Source: Azolla pinnata
Lineage: Eukaryota; Streptophyta; Polypodiopsida; Salviniales; Salviniaceae
Direction of reading: 5' to 3'
Length of the DNA stretch: 53,293 bases
Assembly (NCBI GenBank): GCA_037176905.1
Contig: JBBBWG010003336.1
Span: forward strand, 40,459-93,751
In this document: in pieces, positions 18,024 through 29,149 of the stretch
Layout: every line of letters starts with the position of its first letter
Numbering within the stretch: the stretch's first letter is position 1
The notes under the pieces: model-generated
Databases searched by the model: none
What the model saw: only the letters and a program-made list of their open reading frames with translations
What the model was told of the DNA's origin: nothing
Program-made: the position numbers and the translations under genes

Positions 18024-18149
18024 AGAGCTAAATTTCCTGCATTTTCTGCGTCTCCCCGGCGAGTCCTTCCTTCGTGGGCGATTTCCCGCTTGCTTTCTGC
18101 TGCTTTCCCTTCCCTTCTTTCTAAGTGCTTTTGCTTTCCAAGCATTTCT
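17012..18149. other. Hexokinase 5' flank with GA-rich microsatellites
   Basis: This is the upstream side of the minus-strand hexokinase. Purine-rich tracts are at 17491-17517, about 17912-17932 and 17981-18020, and a TTCC/TTCTTCC-rich stretch covers about 17745-17850. Overlapping ORFs on both strands (Ser/Phe-rich one way, Arg/Glu-rich the other) are readings of these simple sequences and I do not call them genes. Confidence 0.6.
17981..18020. repeat. (GA)n microsatellite
   Basis: About 40 bp of nearly pure GA lie upstream of the hexokinase gene, on the edge of the telomere-like array. A second GA tract is at 17491-17517. Confidence 0.9.
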
Positions 18150-19260
18150 TCGGGTTTAGGGTTTGGGGTTTAGGGTTTAGGGTTTGGGGTTTAGGGTTTG
18201 GGGTTTAGGGTTTAGGCTTCGAGTTAGGGTTTAGGGTTTAGGCTTCGAGTTTGGGTTTGGGGTTTAGGGTTTAGGCTTCGAGTTAGGGTTTGGGGTTTAG
18301 GGTTTAGGCTTCGAGTTTGGGTTTGGGGTTTAGGGTTTAGGCTTCGAGTTTGGGTTCGGGGTTTAGGGTTTAGGCTTCGAGTTAGGGTTTGGGGTTTAGG
18401 CTTAGAGTTAGGGTTCGGGGTTTAGGCTTTAGGCTTCGAGTTTGGGTTTAGGGTTTAGGCTTCGAGTTTGGGTTTAAGGTTTAGGCTTTGAGTTTGGGTT
18501 TGGGGTTTGGGGTTTAGGGCTTTGCAACCCGAGTTAGGCTTTGGGGTTTATGGCTTTACGATTCGAGTTTAGGGTTTGGGGATTAGGGCTTTACAATCCG
18601 AGTTTAGGGTTTGGGGTTTAGGGCTTTACGACCCGAGTTTAGGGTTTGGGATTTAGGGCTTTATGACCCAAGTTAGGATTTGGGGGTTTAGGGCTTTATG
18701 ACCCGAGTTTAGGGTTTTTAGGGTTTAGAGCTTTATGATCCAAGTTAGGGTTTAAGGTTTAGGGCTTTACGACCCGAGTTCGGGTTTGGGGTTTAGAGCT
18801 TTACAACCCGAATTAGGGTTTAAGGAGGGCTTTACGACCTGAGTTAGGGTTTGGGGTTTAGGGTTCACAACCCGAGTTAAGGTTTGGGGTTTAGAGCTTT
18901 ACAACCCGAATTAGGGTTTAAGGAGGGCTTTACGACCTGTGTTAAGGTTTGGAGTTTAGGGTTCACGACCCGAGTTAGGGTTTGGGGTTTAGAGCTTTAC
19001 AATCTGAGTTTATGCTTTCACCTCCAGTTTCTGCTGCCTTGTTGACTTTGGGTGGAGATTTCCCAGGTTGCCTCCTAGCAGTTCTCAGTTTACGATTTAG
19101 GACTCGAGTTTATGCTTTGTTTCTGCTTCTGAGTGTGTATGGTGATAGGTGGAAGCTTTCCGGGCCGCCTGATGGTAGTTCTCAGTTTTAGGGTTTGGGG
19201 TTAGCTGGAGCTTTCCAGGTAGCTGCTTGGCATTTCTCAGTTTAGGGTTTAGGGTTTAGG
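18150..19260. repeat. Interstitial telomere-like (TTTAGGG-derived) array
   Basis: About 1.1 kb built from variants of the plant telomere heptamer: TTTAGGG, TTTGGGG, TTTAGGC, TTCGGGG. The first part (18150-18510) alternates blocks of these with ggcttcgagtt. The second part (18510-19000) uses a unit of about 35-45 bp containing agggctttacgacccgagtt. The tail (19000-19260) is diluted by other sequence and returns to pure TTTAGGG at 19241. It is too degenerate to be a functional telomere. Its strand is TTTAGGG in the + direction, which is CCCTAAA relative to the hexokinase gene. Confidence 0.92.
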
Positions 19261-19287
19261 GTTAGGTTTACCCTAAACCCTAAACCC
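19241..19287. repeat. Head-to-head telomeric inverted repeat
   Basis: Three TTTAGGG units (19241-19261) are followed by ttaggttta (19262-19270) and then by ccctaaaccctaaaccc (19271-19287). The arms form a perfect 17-bp inverted repeat around a 9-bp spacer. Confidence 0.9.
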
Positions 19288-20501
19288 ACAGGACTCAAGT
19301 TTCGATGACTCCAAAACCCCAAGCATGCCATGAATTGAACGGGATGCATTTCCAACCCTGCTCATTGGGAGAGAGGAAGGTAGTTGGAAGGCGATTGGGA
19401 TATAGTGCTCTGATTGATTTCTAGCCACTGGCATACTCTATATACTTAGCCATTAATCCTCGCCACTGCCTTCACTTAGGAGGGTCTTCTCATTATATAG
19501 AGTTTCATACATTGGGCGCCGATTCACACCTTAATTCAAGCTAAGTTATGTTAAAGAGGTTCAAGCCAAGTTGAGCACTAGGCTATCTTAAGAGGCGCCA
19601 ATCATGGCGCCTTCTTCCCACATCCCCTCAACTCCCAACCCTAAACCCTAAACCCATTTGGGATGAGGTCTGGGCATATCTCACGTGAATTCCGGCCATT
19701 ACAATGCCAGTCTAAGGTAAACAAATCATTGATACTGGCCTAATCCAGAAGAAATAAAAACATTGATATATATATACACTGGGCTAAGGTAAAACAGTAC
19801 TAAACATCTTTCTTGCACACAAGGCTCCCTAAGAGTAGAAGAGCTCATTCCAAGCTGAAAAAAGTTGGTCCTCGGATATACAAGCAGCGAGAGAAAATAT
19901 TTATATGATTTCATGTAGGGGCAATATGAATATATTCACATAGATAGCTTTTGGGTTCATATCTTCCTACCTGTTTTTGTTGGCCTTTGCAGGTTCTGAT
20001 CCTTGCCGTGGATGACGACCTCAGAGGAACGGTTCCCATATTGGGTAACACAGCACTGGAAAGCTTGAATATGCATAGGTTATTCAGGATTCATATCTAC
20101 ATTTTTGGTGATGAAAATTCTGTTGCACCTTCCCCCACAATTAACAACTTGGAGGAGGTAAGATCCTCCCACGGTCATCATCCCCATTTCAACTTCGTGA
20201 TTCTTTGGTTGGTTCTCATATGCAAGTCATATATGAGCATCTTCTTGCCTTGAGCATACGACTGGTGCAGTCGCTCTGGACATGAGAAACAACTGAATAT
20301 GAGGTACAGCATATGTCGAACAATTATGATTCATGACAGAACACATGCCGGGACTTTTCCTAGTAGTTGGATAATACCTTGTCAAGTTCCTCATCGCATC
20401 ATTCTTCACTGCGCTTTTTTCTTCTTGCAGGAATTCTTTAAGAATCACTTCAGGTTCTGCTGAAACAAATCATGGCATATTTCGTTCACATCCTGCACCA
20501 T
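19288..20501. other. Intergenic region between the telomere-like array and the TPR gene 3' end
   Basis: Mostly AT-rich non-coding sequence. A further ccctaaaccctaaaccc word lies at about 19639-19655. The only exon-like object is at 19993-20157 and is listed separately. The part next to 20502 should be the 3' UTR of the minus-strand TPR gene. Confidence 0.5.
19993..20157 (+). other. Orphan exon-like ORF of 55 codons
   Basis: A stop-free 165-nt segment is framed by a pyrimidine-rich TTTGCAG acceptor and a GTAAGA donor. It reads VLILAVDDDLRG... to ...PTINNLEE. I do not recognise the family, and no adjoining exons are found on this strand. It may be a relic of a gene fragment, a captured exon or chance. 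Confidence 0.25.
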
Positions 20502-22993
20502 TTACTTTGGTGGCTTCGAGTCATCCTTCCCGACCCTGATTTGTGCCTCTTGTATGTATTCCTTCAGAATCTCCTCAGCTTCTTCTAAAGAGACCATTGC
20601 CTCCACATTTTTGTTGTTCTGTATCCAATCTACGACAATTTTTTGACATTCAACCGCTTCATCAAACCTGCACCATGAAGATTTGTTGAACAGGATAGAT
20701 CATATCTCAGCCAAATTAAAAGAAAGTAACATGGCATATGGTACTGTAAACAATAATGGTCTACTCACCTTCCAAAGAGACTATACATATTTGCAAGGTT
20801 ACTATGCACAGATATCGTAAGTGCATCAACCTCTAAGGAATTTTGGGAGACGACTTTCCTGGCTGCTTCAAACTGCTCCAATGACTGGTCAAGATTCCCT
20901 ATTTCAGAGTATGCAACTCCAAGATGATTATAGACATCCAATAGTTCTTCGCTTACGGATCCATGTATACTCTTCTTCCTGGAAACTGAGTTCTCTAAGA
21001 AAGGCAAAGCTTCATCGATCTTCTCAATCTGAAGAAGTAAGAAGCCAATCTGCCCTTCTACATCTGCTCCAGCTGAAGCTGCATGTCGCCCAGAACACTG
21101 GTTTAATATTCCCAATGCTTTCTTATAAACAGATATTGCTTGATCATAGTCTTGTTGCCGCTGATGTACCAAAGCCAGGTTTACCAAGCTTGTTCCAAGG
21201 TCGAAAGAACAGCTTTGCTGTTCCAATGAAGCCAGTGCCTTTTCGCAATACTTGATAACACTGTTTCCCCTCTTTAACATAGCAAAGCATCTTGCGAGCA
21301 TGATGAATGCGTTTCCATGACAGAGACTTGTTTCCTTTGCGTCTTTCACAACTCCTTTCAGTCTCCTTATAGCTTCCTCATACTTCCCGAGCTGAAACAA
21401 TGATTCAACAGATGCCAGATCCATCGCTGCAACCTCGTCAAATCTTTCTAATCTGACCAAGATGGGCCTAACAATTTCATACTCACACAGAGCATCCTCA
21501 AATTCTCTCAGATCAAAGTAAACCATCGACATAAGTCTCCGTACCGATGCTACTTGAGAAGAGTCTGAGCCATAGTAATTGCTATAATTCTCTAAAGCTT
21601 TGAAACAGAAAGAAATCGCTTCCTCAGGGTCCTTCGCTTCCTTGAACGCTTCTGCTGCTTGCAGATAGGATGCACCAAGATTAGGGTTTCCTGGTTCTAG
21701 AAACTCCTCATGAATAGCAATGGCTTGCAGGAAATGAGGAAATGCTTCTTGATATCGTCCCAAAGACATCATGCTTTGTGCAAGCAGGGCTTCTACAGCA
21801 TGACCCAGGGTCCATTTCTCAACTTCACCAGCAGAAACTGTGTCTGATTTCTTCATAGTTTGAAGCGATTGTTCTAGGTTCTGTACTGCTGCTTCGAAAT
21901 TTCCCATTTTGAAATGAGCATACCCATTGACATATAAGCATGATGCATGCTCCCATGAAATTTCAGAAGATTTGAACACCTTCAACGCCCTCTCTCCATA
22001 GGAAAGAATCTTTGCAGGGTCTTCATCGGCAGAGTCACAGAGTTCAGCTAATCTCAAACATGTTGCAGCTATCAATGGCTCATACGCATTTGGAGATGCT
22101 TCCATTCGGCTTAATAACTCTTCTAAGCTCCTCAAAATCCCTCCTTCACATATCTTTGTTTCCATCTCTATCATTCTGTGACTAGCTTGATCAATTTTCT
22201 CGCATTTTCCATGCGCTTCATTAGAATCCAATAATCTATTATTCCCTCCAAAAGTGTTAAACGCCCCACCTTTATACAACTTTGTGTCCTCTTCATCTTT
22301 CCTGCAGCGTTCGCTGATTTTTTCACTCGATCCATCTTTTCCTCGACATTCCAATGAATCAATGTCACCCAGGGCACAAACTTTGTCACCTTTATACATC
22401 TTTGTTGCTTCATCTTCAGCCGTATTTGATCCATCCTTTACTTCACAATCCAACGAATCAGTGCCCCTGAACGCACAAACATTCTCTCCGTTATCCATCT
22501 TGGTCTCTTCTTTATCATCGATCCAATTTTCACAGGAACTTTGACTCGATCCATCCTTGTCTTCGCATTCCAATGGATGAGTGTCCCTTAATACGCGAAT
22601 TTCCTCACCTTCACCATCCAGGCCTTCGCCATTCAACAAACCACGATGCCTACCGAGAGGTGTATCTGCCATATCCGATATATCGTCCCTCCCACAAGCT
22701 TCACCATAGAATCCTCGTTGCCATTTGGCATAAAATGCACTTGGAGGAATTAAAACGTCTTGCCGTGGAGCTGACCTATTCCGCGCAGAAGATGTCTTAT
22801 CTGAGTCGGTTCCGAGCGAATCGCTGTCGGAGGGCCTGCCGCCGCCGCCGCCGCCGCCGCCGCTGTTGTTCCGGTGCTTTGCGGTGCTTCCATGGACCGG
22901 AGCAACGAGCGTCGGGTCAAGGAGAAGCGCAGCGCGAGCGGAGGAGAGGGATCGAGGGGGGAAGGAGGAGCGGAGGATGGAAGGCGCGCTCAT
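20502..22993 (-). CDS. Kinesin light chain-like TPR protein
   Basis: Two exons, 22993-20769 and 20667-20502 (2225 + 166 nt), encode 796 aa; the split Arg codon AG|G closes the phase. Residues about 285-770 form a long series of TPR helices typical of the plant kinesin-light-chain-like TPR proteins (At2g31240-type), for example LGRYQEAFPHFLQAI, LGASYLQAAEAF and YNHLGVAYSEIGNLDQSLEQF. Such repeats are protein-protein binding surfaces; no enzymatic domain is seen. The N-terminus (1-130) is Ser/Arg-rich with a Gly run (45-52) encoded by a GCC microsatellite at 22838-22862, and could be an organelle-targeting or disordered region. Residues about 134-288 carry four degenerate 37-40-residue acidic repeats not expected in the family (see findings). 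The ATG at 22993 precedes a basic, Ser-rich stretch. The stop is at 20502. Confidence 0.9.
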
Positions 22994-23050
22994 AGCGATG
23001 GGGCGTGCGTCGATCTTCGAGGGTTCTTTCTGCTCTGTGGAACTGCGCAG

Positions 23051-23088
23051 GTTTAGGGTTTAGGGTTTAGGGTTTAGGGTTTAGGGTT
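23051..23088. promoter_or_regulatory. Telo-box tract upstream of the TPR gene
   Basis: Five TTTAGGG units lie 58-95 bp upstream of the ATG of the minus-strand TPR gene. On the coding strand they read AAACCCTA, the plant telo-box found in promoters of many growth-related and ribosomal genes. The element is seen directly; its function here is inferred. Confidence 0.6.
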
Positions 23089-24523
23089 GGAAACCAAACT
23101 TGAAATGGAGAAGAAGAAGAAGAAGGAAACAAGGGAAGGGGGTAGTTTTGTAATTTCACAAAACTACAGAAGGAGGCTATTTTTGCAATTACTGTACCTC
23201 TTTCTCTTCATGGATTTTTTTTAGGGTTTGGTGATCTGGCACAGAAAGAGAAGAACAACAGCTTTGTTGGTAATCCATGGAAGCCGTTCGAAAGCAAACA
23301 CGTGTCTTGAAACCCTAATCGTACCATGGTCGTCGGTATCCACCAGACCTGGAAAACAGCTCCTTGACGATGACCAATGACACTACTCGGAAATCCAAGA
23401 TGCTGACAATTGGCAATTGGGCGAGCAATCTATGATGTTTCGCTCGTACCTCTCTCCCAAGACCTACAACCCAGTTGTAACACCATTCCCTATCACGACT
23501 AGGTCTCAATCATCTAGAGTTGCTTCACACCTCACTTATGCACATTAGCACGCGAAAAGGTTTGTCTTGTAAAGTTCATATCAAACATTTGGAGCTATTT
23601 CTCTTCAAAGCCTTTTTGACTTTATCTTACATGCAAAATCCAAATCTCATTTTGATGATGGTATTTGTGTGTGAAACAGACTTCCAACACACTAGCAAAA
23701 ATACCGTCATTGCTTTTCTTCTCTGATACAAATAGGAAGGCATGCCATCACAAGTGGGATGGTTCTTCTCAAAATTTAGATATGGAATCATTTATTAGAC
23801 ATACCATACATATGGTAGTGAAACCCATGCTTGGTGTATTGCTATAGATGGTATTCGTTTGCACCCTGCAGGATGTGCTAGCTCTTGGAAGCATCTTCAT
23901 GCTTCCTGCAAATTAATTCATTACCATTTAGATTTACAAACCAAGGAGCTATATTTTAATCAATGAGTTAAGACAGCCTTTGAACCATCATAACCAACTT
24001 TGAGCAGTAGAAGTCTACCGTTTCTCTATTCTTTACGTAATCACTATCTCGTACTTTAATTATAAGAATGATTGTATAAACTTATTAAAATAAAAACAGT
24101 CATATTTGTCAAGTATGTAGAATTCACCCAAGGATCAGATGGAGCAACAGGAAAGAAGATTGAGGATAATAACCTTCACAAGATTGTGTTGCATGGAAAT
24201 AAATGCCTCTGATCAAATGGCTAACAATCACTTTGACCTTATATTAACGTTGTTGGAATGATATTTCCACTAGTAATTTATAATTTGAACAGTTGCTTTC
24301 CAACCATTTACATCCATCACCATTTTACTCTTTTCATGTTTTGTTTGGGAAGAGTCAGTATTTCCATGAAATCAGAAGTTTTCCCATTGTTATGGACATT
24401 TTCAAGATATATAGTGAATCTTTCGTAAGATGCACTGAAATAGAACTGGGACTCATAGTTACCTTTTGATCATGAGGGTTCCAATTTTAAGAATGGAGGT
24501 ATAAATATTTGTTCTCATTTAGA
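23089..24523. other. Intergenic region between the TPR and membrane-protein genes
   Basis: AT-rich sequence with no ORF resembling a known family. It contains the upstream side of the TPR gene (a GAA tract at about 23108-23126) and the 3' side of the membrane-protein gene ending at 24524. No tRNA, rRNA or transposon ends were recognised. Confidence 0.5.
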
Positions 24524-27500
24524 TCATGAATTGGTGCATATTGGCTCTCGAATCAAATAAACCTCCTTGAGACGCATAATCCCCCATATAAGGCTATAAG
24601 CAATGATATGTGCAATGCCTATAACAAAATACCTTGCACAAGAAAAAATGACTTAGTCGATTTCTATACATGTTTAAACAGCTTGACTAAATATAGCAGG
24701 TTATACATATATATACATACCATAGAGGTGCCAAGTTTGCTGAAACATCAAGAAACGAATAAGGCCATCTACAACCAACAAGAAGATTGTTAGTCATATT
24801 CTATTACAGAAATTTCAGTACTTCAACCATTAACTATCCCCATTTAGTTCTTAGCAAGCCCAAAATGTCTGCATTAAACCTTCCATACTCAACATCTTTG
24901 CCTACAACACCTTACAAATATAAAATTTGTTGACTCCTTCAGAAGCCAAGCTTTATTTCTTTAAGTAATGCATCAACATGCAGCTATCAAAACATGTGAT
25001 ATTTTAGTCCTCACTTACCTGTAATCTAACATAATCCTCACAATGAATGATATCGAAGACAAATAATCATGGGAACATGATATGCAAGAACATCAACCAA
25101 GTTTGAACAGAGAAGGCATTTTTTAAGTGTATAATATTTTTGTTGTTTCTGAATTCATGGACGTATAGAGAAAAGGGTTCATACAGTGTGCGATCAATTG
25201 ACATGACACTCTTTATGTGCATTCCATATATATTTCAACAAACTCCATCGACATTTTATCTTAACATCGCTGTCACCCACGATGGATCAAGCATATGACT
25301 TTACTGTAATTAGCTCTTTAGACAATATCCACTACCCTATCTATTGCATTGAATGTTATATCTCAACCCCTACTTATGTGTATGTAAGGCAACTCAGAAA
25401 GAATTTTCAGGCCTAGGGTATTGTATATTTTCATTCAGAATAAGGAGATGGCACCAATGTTCCCATTCAGAAAACTTTGGCCTTTTTACATTGGTCAGAT
25501 TACGAGTTGATCTAAACAGCATAGTGTTAGCACTGCCTAAAAAAATGCTTTTTTAAACTATTTGGCTGGCAAAATCATATCATATTCTCTGTTCCCAATG
25601 TTTTAGTATCTCACATAAACTTAACTACAAGATTATGCCCAACAACTTTTTAACAATTGTAATATCTACATACTCTTCTCATTTGGATTGCATCCATTTA
25701 ACTTCAAAAAACAAATTGTAAAGGTTATAAAGAGGATCACACAGAAAGGAATCACTTACTGTTTTTCTCCTAATGCATGTACAATCCACACAAAGAATGC
25801 GAAGATTGATGTATAGATCAAGAAATAGGCTCCCCGAAACAAATAAAACGCCTGCATCATCATTATCAAGTTCAAAAATCGTCTCCTTCATTATCAGCAC
25901 CGGGTTTACGGTTCAAAGTTTAGTGCTAAAACCATAAATATACCATGTTATTCAGAGCAACATCTAAGAAAAGAAGAACAAGGTTGATTCCATGCATGCT
26001 CATCACTATCTGCAAGCGGATGAGAGAAAATATGAGTACACATTAATCAAAACATTTCAGGTGGATATAGACCTTTGTTTAAAATATGCCACAGTGGGGG
26101 CTTGTACATCCATTTAGGAATCAAATCTGCATGCGAAACGGGGGTCTTCTTCAAATATTAATGAAAACAAGTCACTTAAAGCTGTGACTACAAAAATGGC
26201 CAATGATAGCACTAACTTGACCTTTAGTGTCTGCGAACTTGTATCATTATAAAATGGACTATTGTACGAAATTATATAATTAATTTAAATTGAAGTGGAC
26301 AGATAGTAGGTTCTCTGATGTGCAGCTTCTGTACAGAGCTTAAGGAAGAACTGTTTATTTATGGCATGAACATTTAGTATAAGCAGATGATACTAAATTG
26401 ATCACATTTGGAGTTCAGTACCACATAAGGTACGCTGTTAGTAGAGCACATGCTCTGCCTAGCTTCAAAGAAAATTTCTAGGTTTCACCTCCCATAATCT
26501 ATTTAAACTCCATCTTCTTGTAGAAGCATGGAGCAGCAGAAAATTATGATTTATCTTTAAAAAAAAAGCTTTTTCTTTAAATAGTTGTATAAAAGAACAT
26601 TGCACCAAATTCGTTATGATTAATTCATCAGACTGTACTCACCATATCAAGAAATGAGTAGGTTGGGAAGATACAAGTCCAATAGACCATATCTGTGACA
26701 AGTGTAGCTCCCAGCGCTATCTGAATCACAATAAATAGATGATTTTATCATGACACGACAGAATATGAAAGCAAAAACCTCTGAAATACCCCTAATGTAA
26801 TATTCTTTCCTCAAAAGCCTTGGTTAACATCAGAAAAAACAATCATTCAACAATGTCACTGATCAAATATAACATACAATGAGGAGTAAGGAAGAATTTC
26901 TTGATCATTTAATAATACTTTGCAATGCTCTATTAATAATATAAGACGTGGCAAGCAGAAGAAATTCTTCTGGCCTTACCTGATATAGAATTTGTGTTGC
27001 ATATCCATCGCTACCTGCTTCATCTAATGGATCAAAACTTGCCTTTGTAATGGAGGGGGTTGATCCATCTACACCTGATCCGAATTCCTCATCTACCAGA
27101 AGATGACCATTTAGCAGACCATTTGATAGCAGTCTCTTCTCTTCTAATTTTCTAGAATTTGATATTTCTTTGATGGATGTGACAACTGCGAACTGAGACA
27201 ACACAAAGAGCTACTGATTAGGCTATATTTAACAAAAAGAACATGGAATGTATGCAGAACAAGAACAAGTATGCGGAGAGCCATGCTTGGATAGAAGCTA
27301 ATATGAACACTATGCCATTTTGCACAACAAAGAATAAGTGAAGATATCCACAATATCCATGGAAATGAAGCAAATTTCCGCAAAGCTAGAACATCAACTA
27401 CTGGTAGACGGCAAAACATAAAAGTTTGCACACATATTGATACTTCCATTACGAGACTCTCCCATTTCAAATGCTTCTCCTATTATTCCACCAATAAATT

Positions 27501-28087
27501 CGTACATCTAGTTGTTTCTGATCTCCACATAACTTTGAGAATTGATGAAACTTCGATCTCAAAGCTCGGAAATGAGGCACATCGAATCCAAATTTTACAT
27601 TTTCCCCTAATTCCAGATGAATGACTGACAATAAGAAACAGATGAGGGAGAGAGAGACAGAGAGAGAGCGAGAGAGGTAATCATGGCTTACTGCAAAATA
27701 CAGGATGAGGATAGTAAAACTCCATCTGAAACAGGAAGCAAAACGAGAGAAACAGTCATTTACGTCGCCACAGTGCATGGACATCAAAAATCAAACCAGA
27801 AAGAGTTTGGCAGAGGTGTAGCGAGAGGCTTACTGCGTATAATACTCGAAGATGAAGGGGCCAGAGAGAACAAAATCGTAGATCAGAACCGACGAGCAGT
27901 AGAGGAGTGCAAGGATGCGGAGGGTGAGGAGCCAGGCGAAGTGTAGGCGGGGGTGCCAGGGCTTCCACAGGCTGCTTCTGGAGACATAGCCGAAGCGAGC
28001 TCTCTCGTAAACGGAGGCGACGGCGACGGCGATGAACAGACAGGAGACGACGAGGACCACGCAGACTGCGAAGGGGGAGTAAGCCAT
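24524..28087 (-). CDS. Rolling-stone-like multi-pass membrane protein
   Basis: Eight exons on the minus strand: 28087-27834, 27725-27692, 27192-26980, 26720-26643, 26009-25944, 25851-25760, 24768-24707 and 24618-24524. They total 894 nt, or 297 aa, and all phases close. The protein resembles the plant transmembrane family related to insect Rolling stone (At5g62960/At1g10660 type). It has an N-terminal hydrophobic helix (about 5-25), a WKPWHPRLHF-like loop, several further membrane helices (LVTDMVYWTCIFPTYSFLDM; INLVLLFLDVALNN; YFLIYTSIFAFFVWIVHAL), the family motif WPYSFLDVS-LAPLWY, and a last helix ending in MRLKEVYL. A hydrophilic loop of about 55 residues follows the third segment. Molecular function is unknown for the family. 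The last two exons were placed by matching the WPY...FLD...APLWY motif and the 23-residue WY-to-RLK spacing, so the final splice is less certain than the rest. Confidence 0.82.
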
Positions 28088-29149
28088 AGGAAACGGTCGG
28101 TCGTCGAGCGGGCGGAGGAGAAGAGGTGCTAAGCTGTGGTCGCCATGGCTATGGCGATCGATCGCTCTCTGTGTTCGAAATTCGAAAGCCTGGGAGTGGA
28201 GAATACGCATACGCGTACGCGTACACATACGTATACGTACACTCGCACCTCTACGGATACGTATTCCAATGGCATACGGACAAAGGTCTACGTATGTAGG
28301 ATGTGAACAGCCATGCGCAATGTCCATGTATGTGTGCCCATGTGCATGCGCTCTATGGACAGAGCATGTCCATGTGCGCGTGCATGGTATGTGTCCATGT
28401 GCATGATCCACATGTTCATGACGCGCATGCGTTCCATGCAGATGTGCATGCAGATGTGCATGCAGATGTGCATGTGCCGCATACCCTGCATGTGTGCATG
28501 TGTGCATGTGCATGCGCTCTATGCACGAGTGCACATAGATGTGATCCATGCGTTTTCTATCCACATGTGCATGTACATGCGATTCATGAGCATATACCAA
28601 TGTGGATGATGTGCATGTAGATTTGTTTGTGTCCATGTGTGTATGCTTATCGTGTACGAGCATGCATGTCATGCATACATGCACATACCATTCACATGGT
28701 TATGTACACTGCGGGTATTAGAGCTCTGCATTGTAACACATTCAATTATCATTGGCATTTCTTTACATAATACAGACCATGTGAACACTGCACATACACA
28801 TAAAATACTCCTTTTGACTACTACAATCAACAGTTTCTCAACAAACATATTTGAGCAAAATTCTGGTCGCTCTGCATCGAGCTGCACTTCTCTGACCCAA
28901 AAAAAAACAGGATTTACCCTTTGCATGATGCCTCAAAAACGCTCGATAATAGATCAACAATTCAAGAAGATCAACAGTTCAAGGGCAGATCCAGCTCAAC
29001 ATCGAACAATATGTTACCCCCCTTCTATCAAACTTTTGAGCTGCTGCTCTCAATGGAAAAAGCTTTCAAGTAGAGATCCCCAAAAACCGCTGTCACATGC
29101 CGATAGTAAGATCATGGTCTAGCTCTTCAACAAAATTTCGATTCCGAAC
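28088..29149. other. Intergenic region with CATGTG-rich satellite-like DNA
   Basis: The 5' flank of the membrane-protein gene and, from about 28700, the 3' flank of the helicase-like gene. About 28200-28265 is built of tacgcata/gtacgcgt alternations and 28310-28690 of CATG/TGCATGTG words. His/Met/Cys-rich ORFs on both strands are readings of this repeat and are not called as genes. Confidence 0.6.
28200..28690. repeat. Alternating purine-pyrimidine (TACG/CATGTG) low-complexity block
   Basis: The block is dominated by tacgta/gcgtac and by tgcatgtg/catgcagatg words, with three exact tandem copies of the 12-bp word gatgtgcatgca near 28441-28476. The sequence alternates purine and pyrimidine over long stretches. 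Confidence 0.85.

Noticed and set aside
17441-18159. Overlapping Arg/Glu-rich and Ser/Phe-rich ORFs on both strands
   Set aside because: They translate GA and TTCC simple repeats in the hexokinase upstream region.
20821-21255. Plus-strand 144-codon ORF within the TPR gene
   Set aside because: Shadow of the minus-strand TPR coding exon, with no domain of its own.
28288-28684. His/Met/Cys-rich ORFs on both strands that look metal-binding
   Set aside because: They are readings of the CATGTG low-complexity block. The real minus-strand gene starts at 28087.
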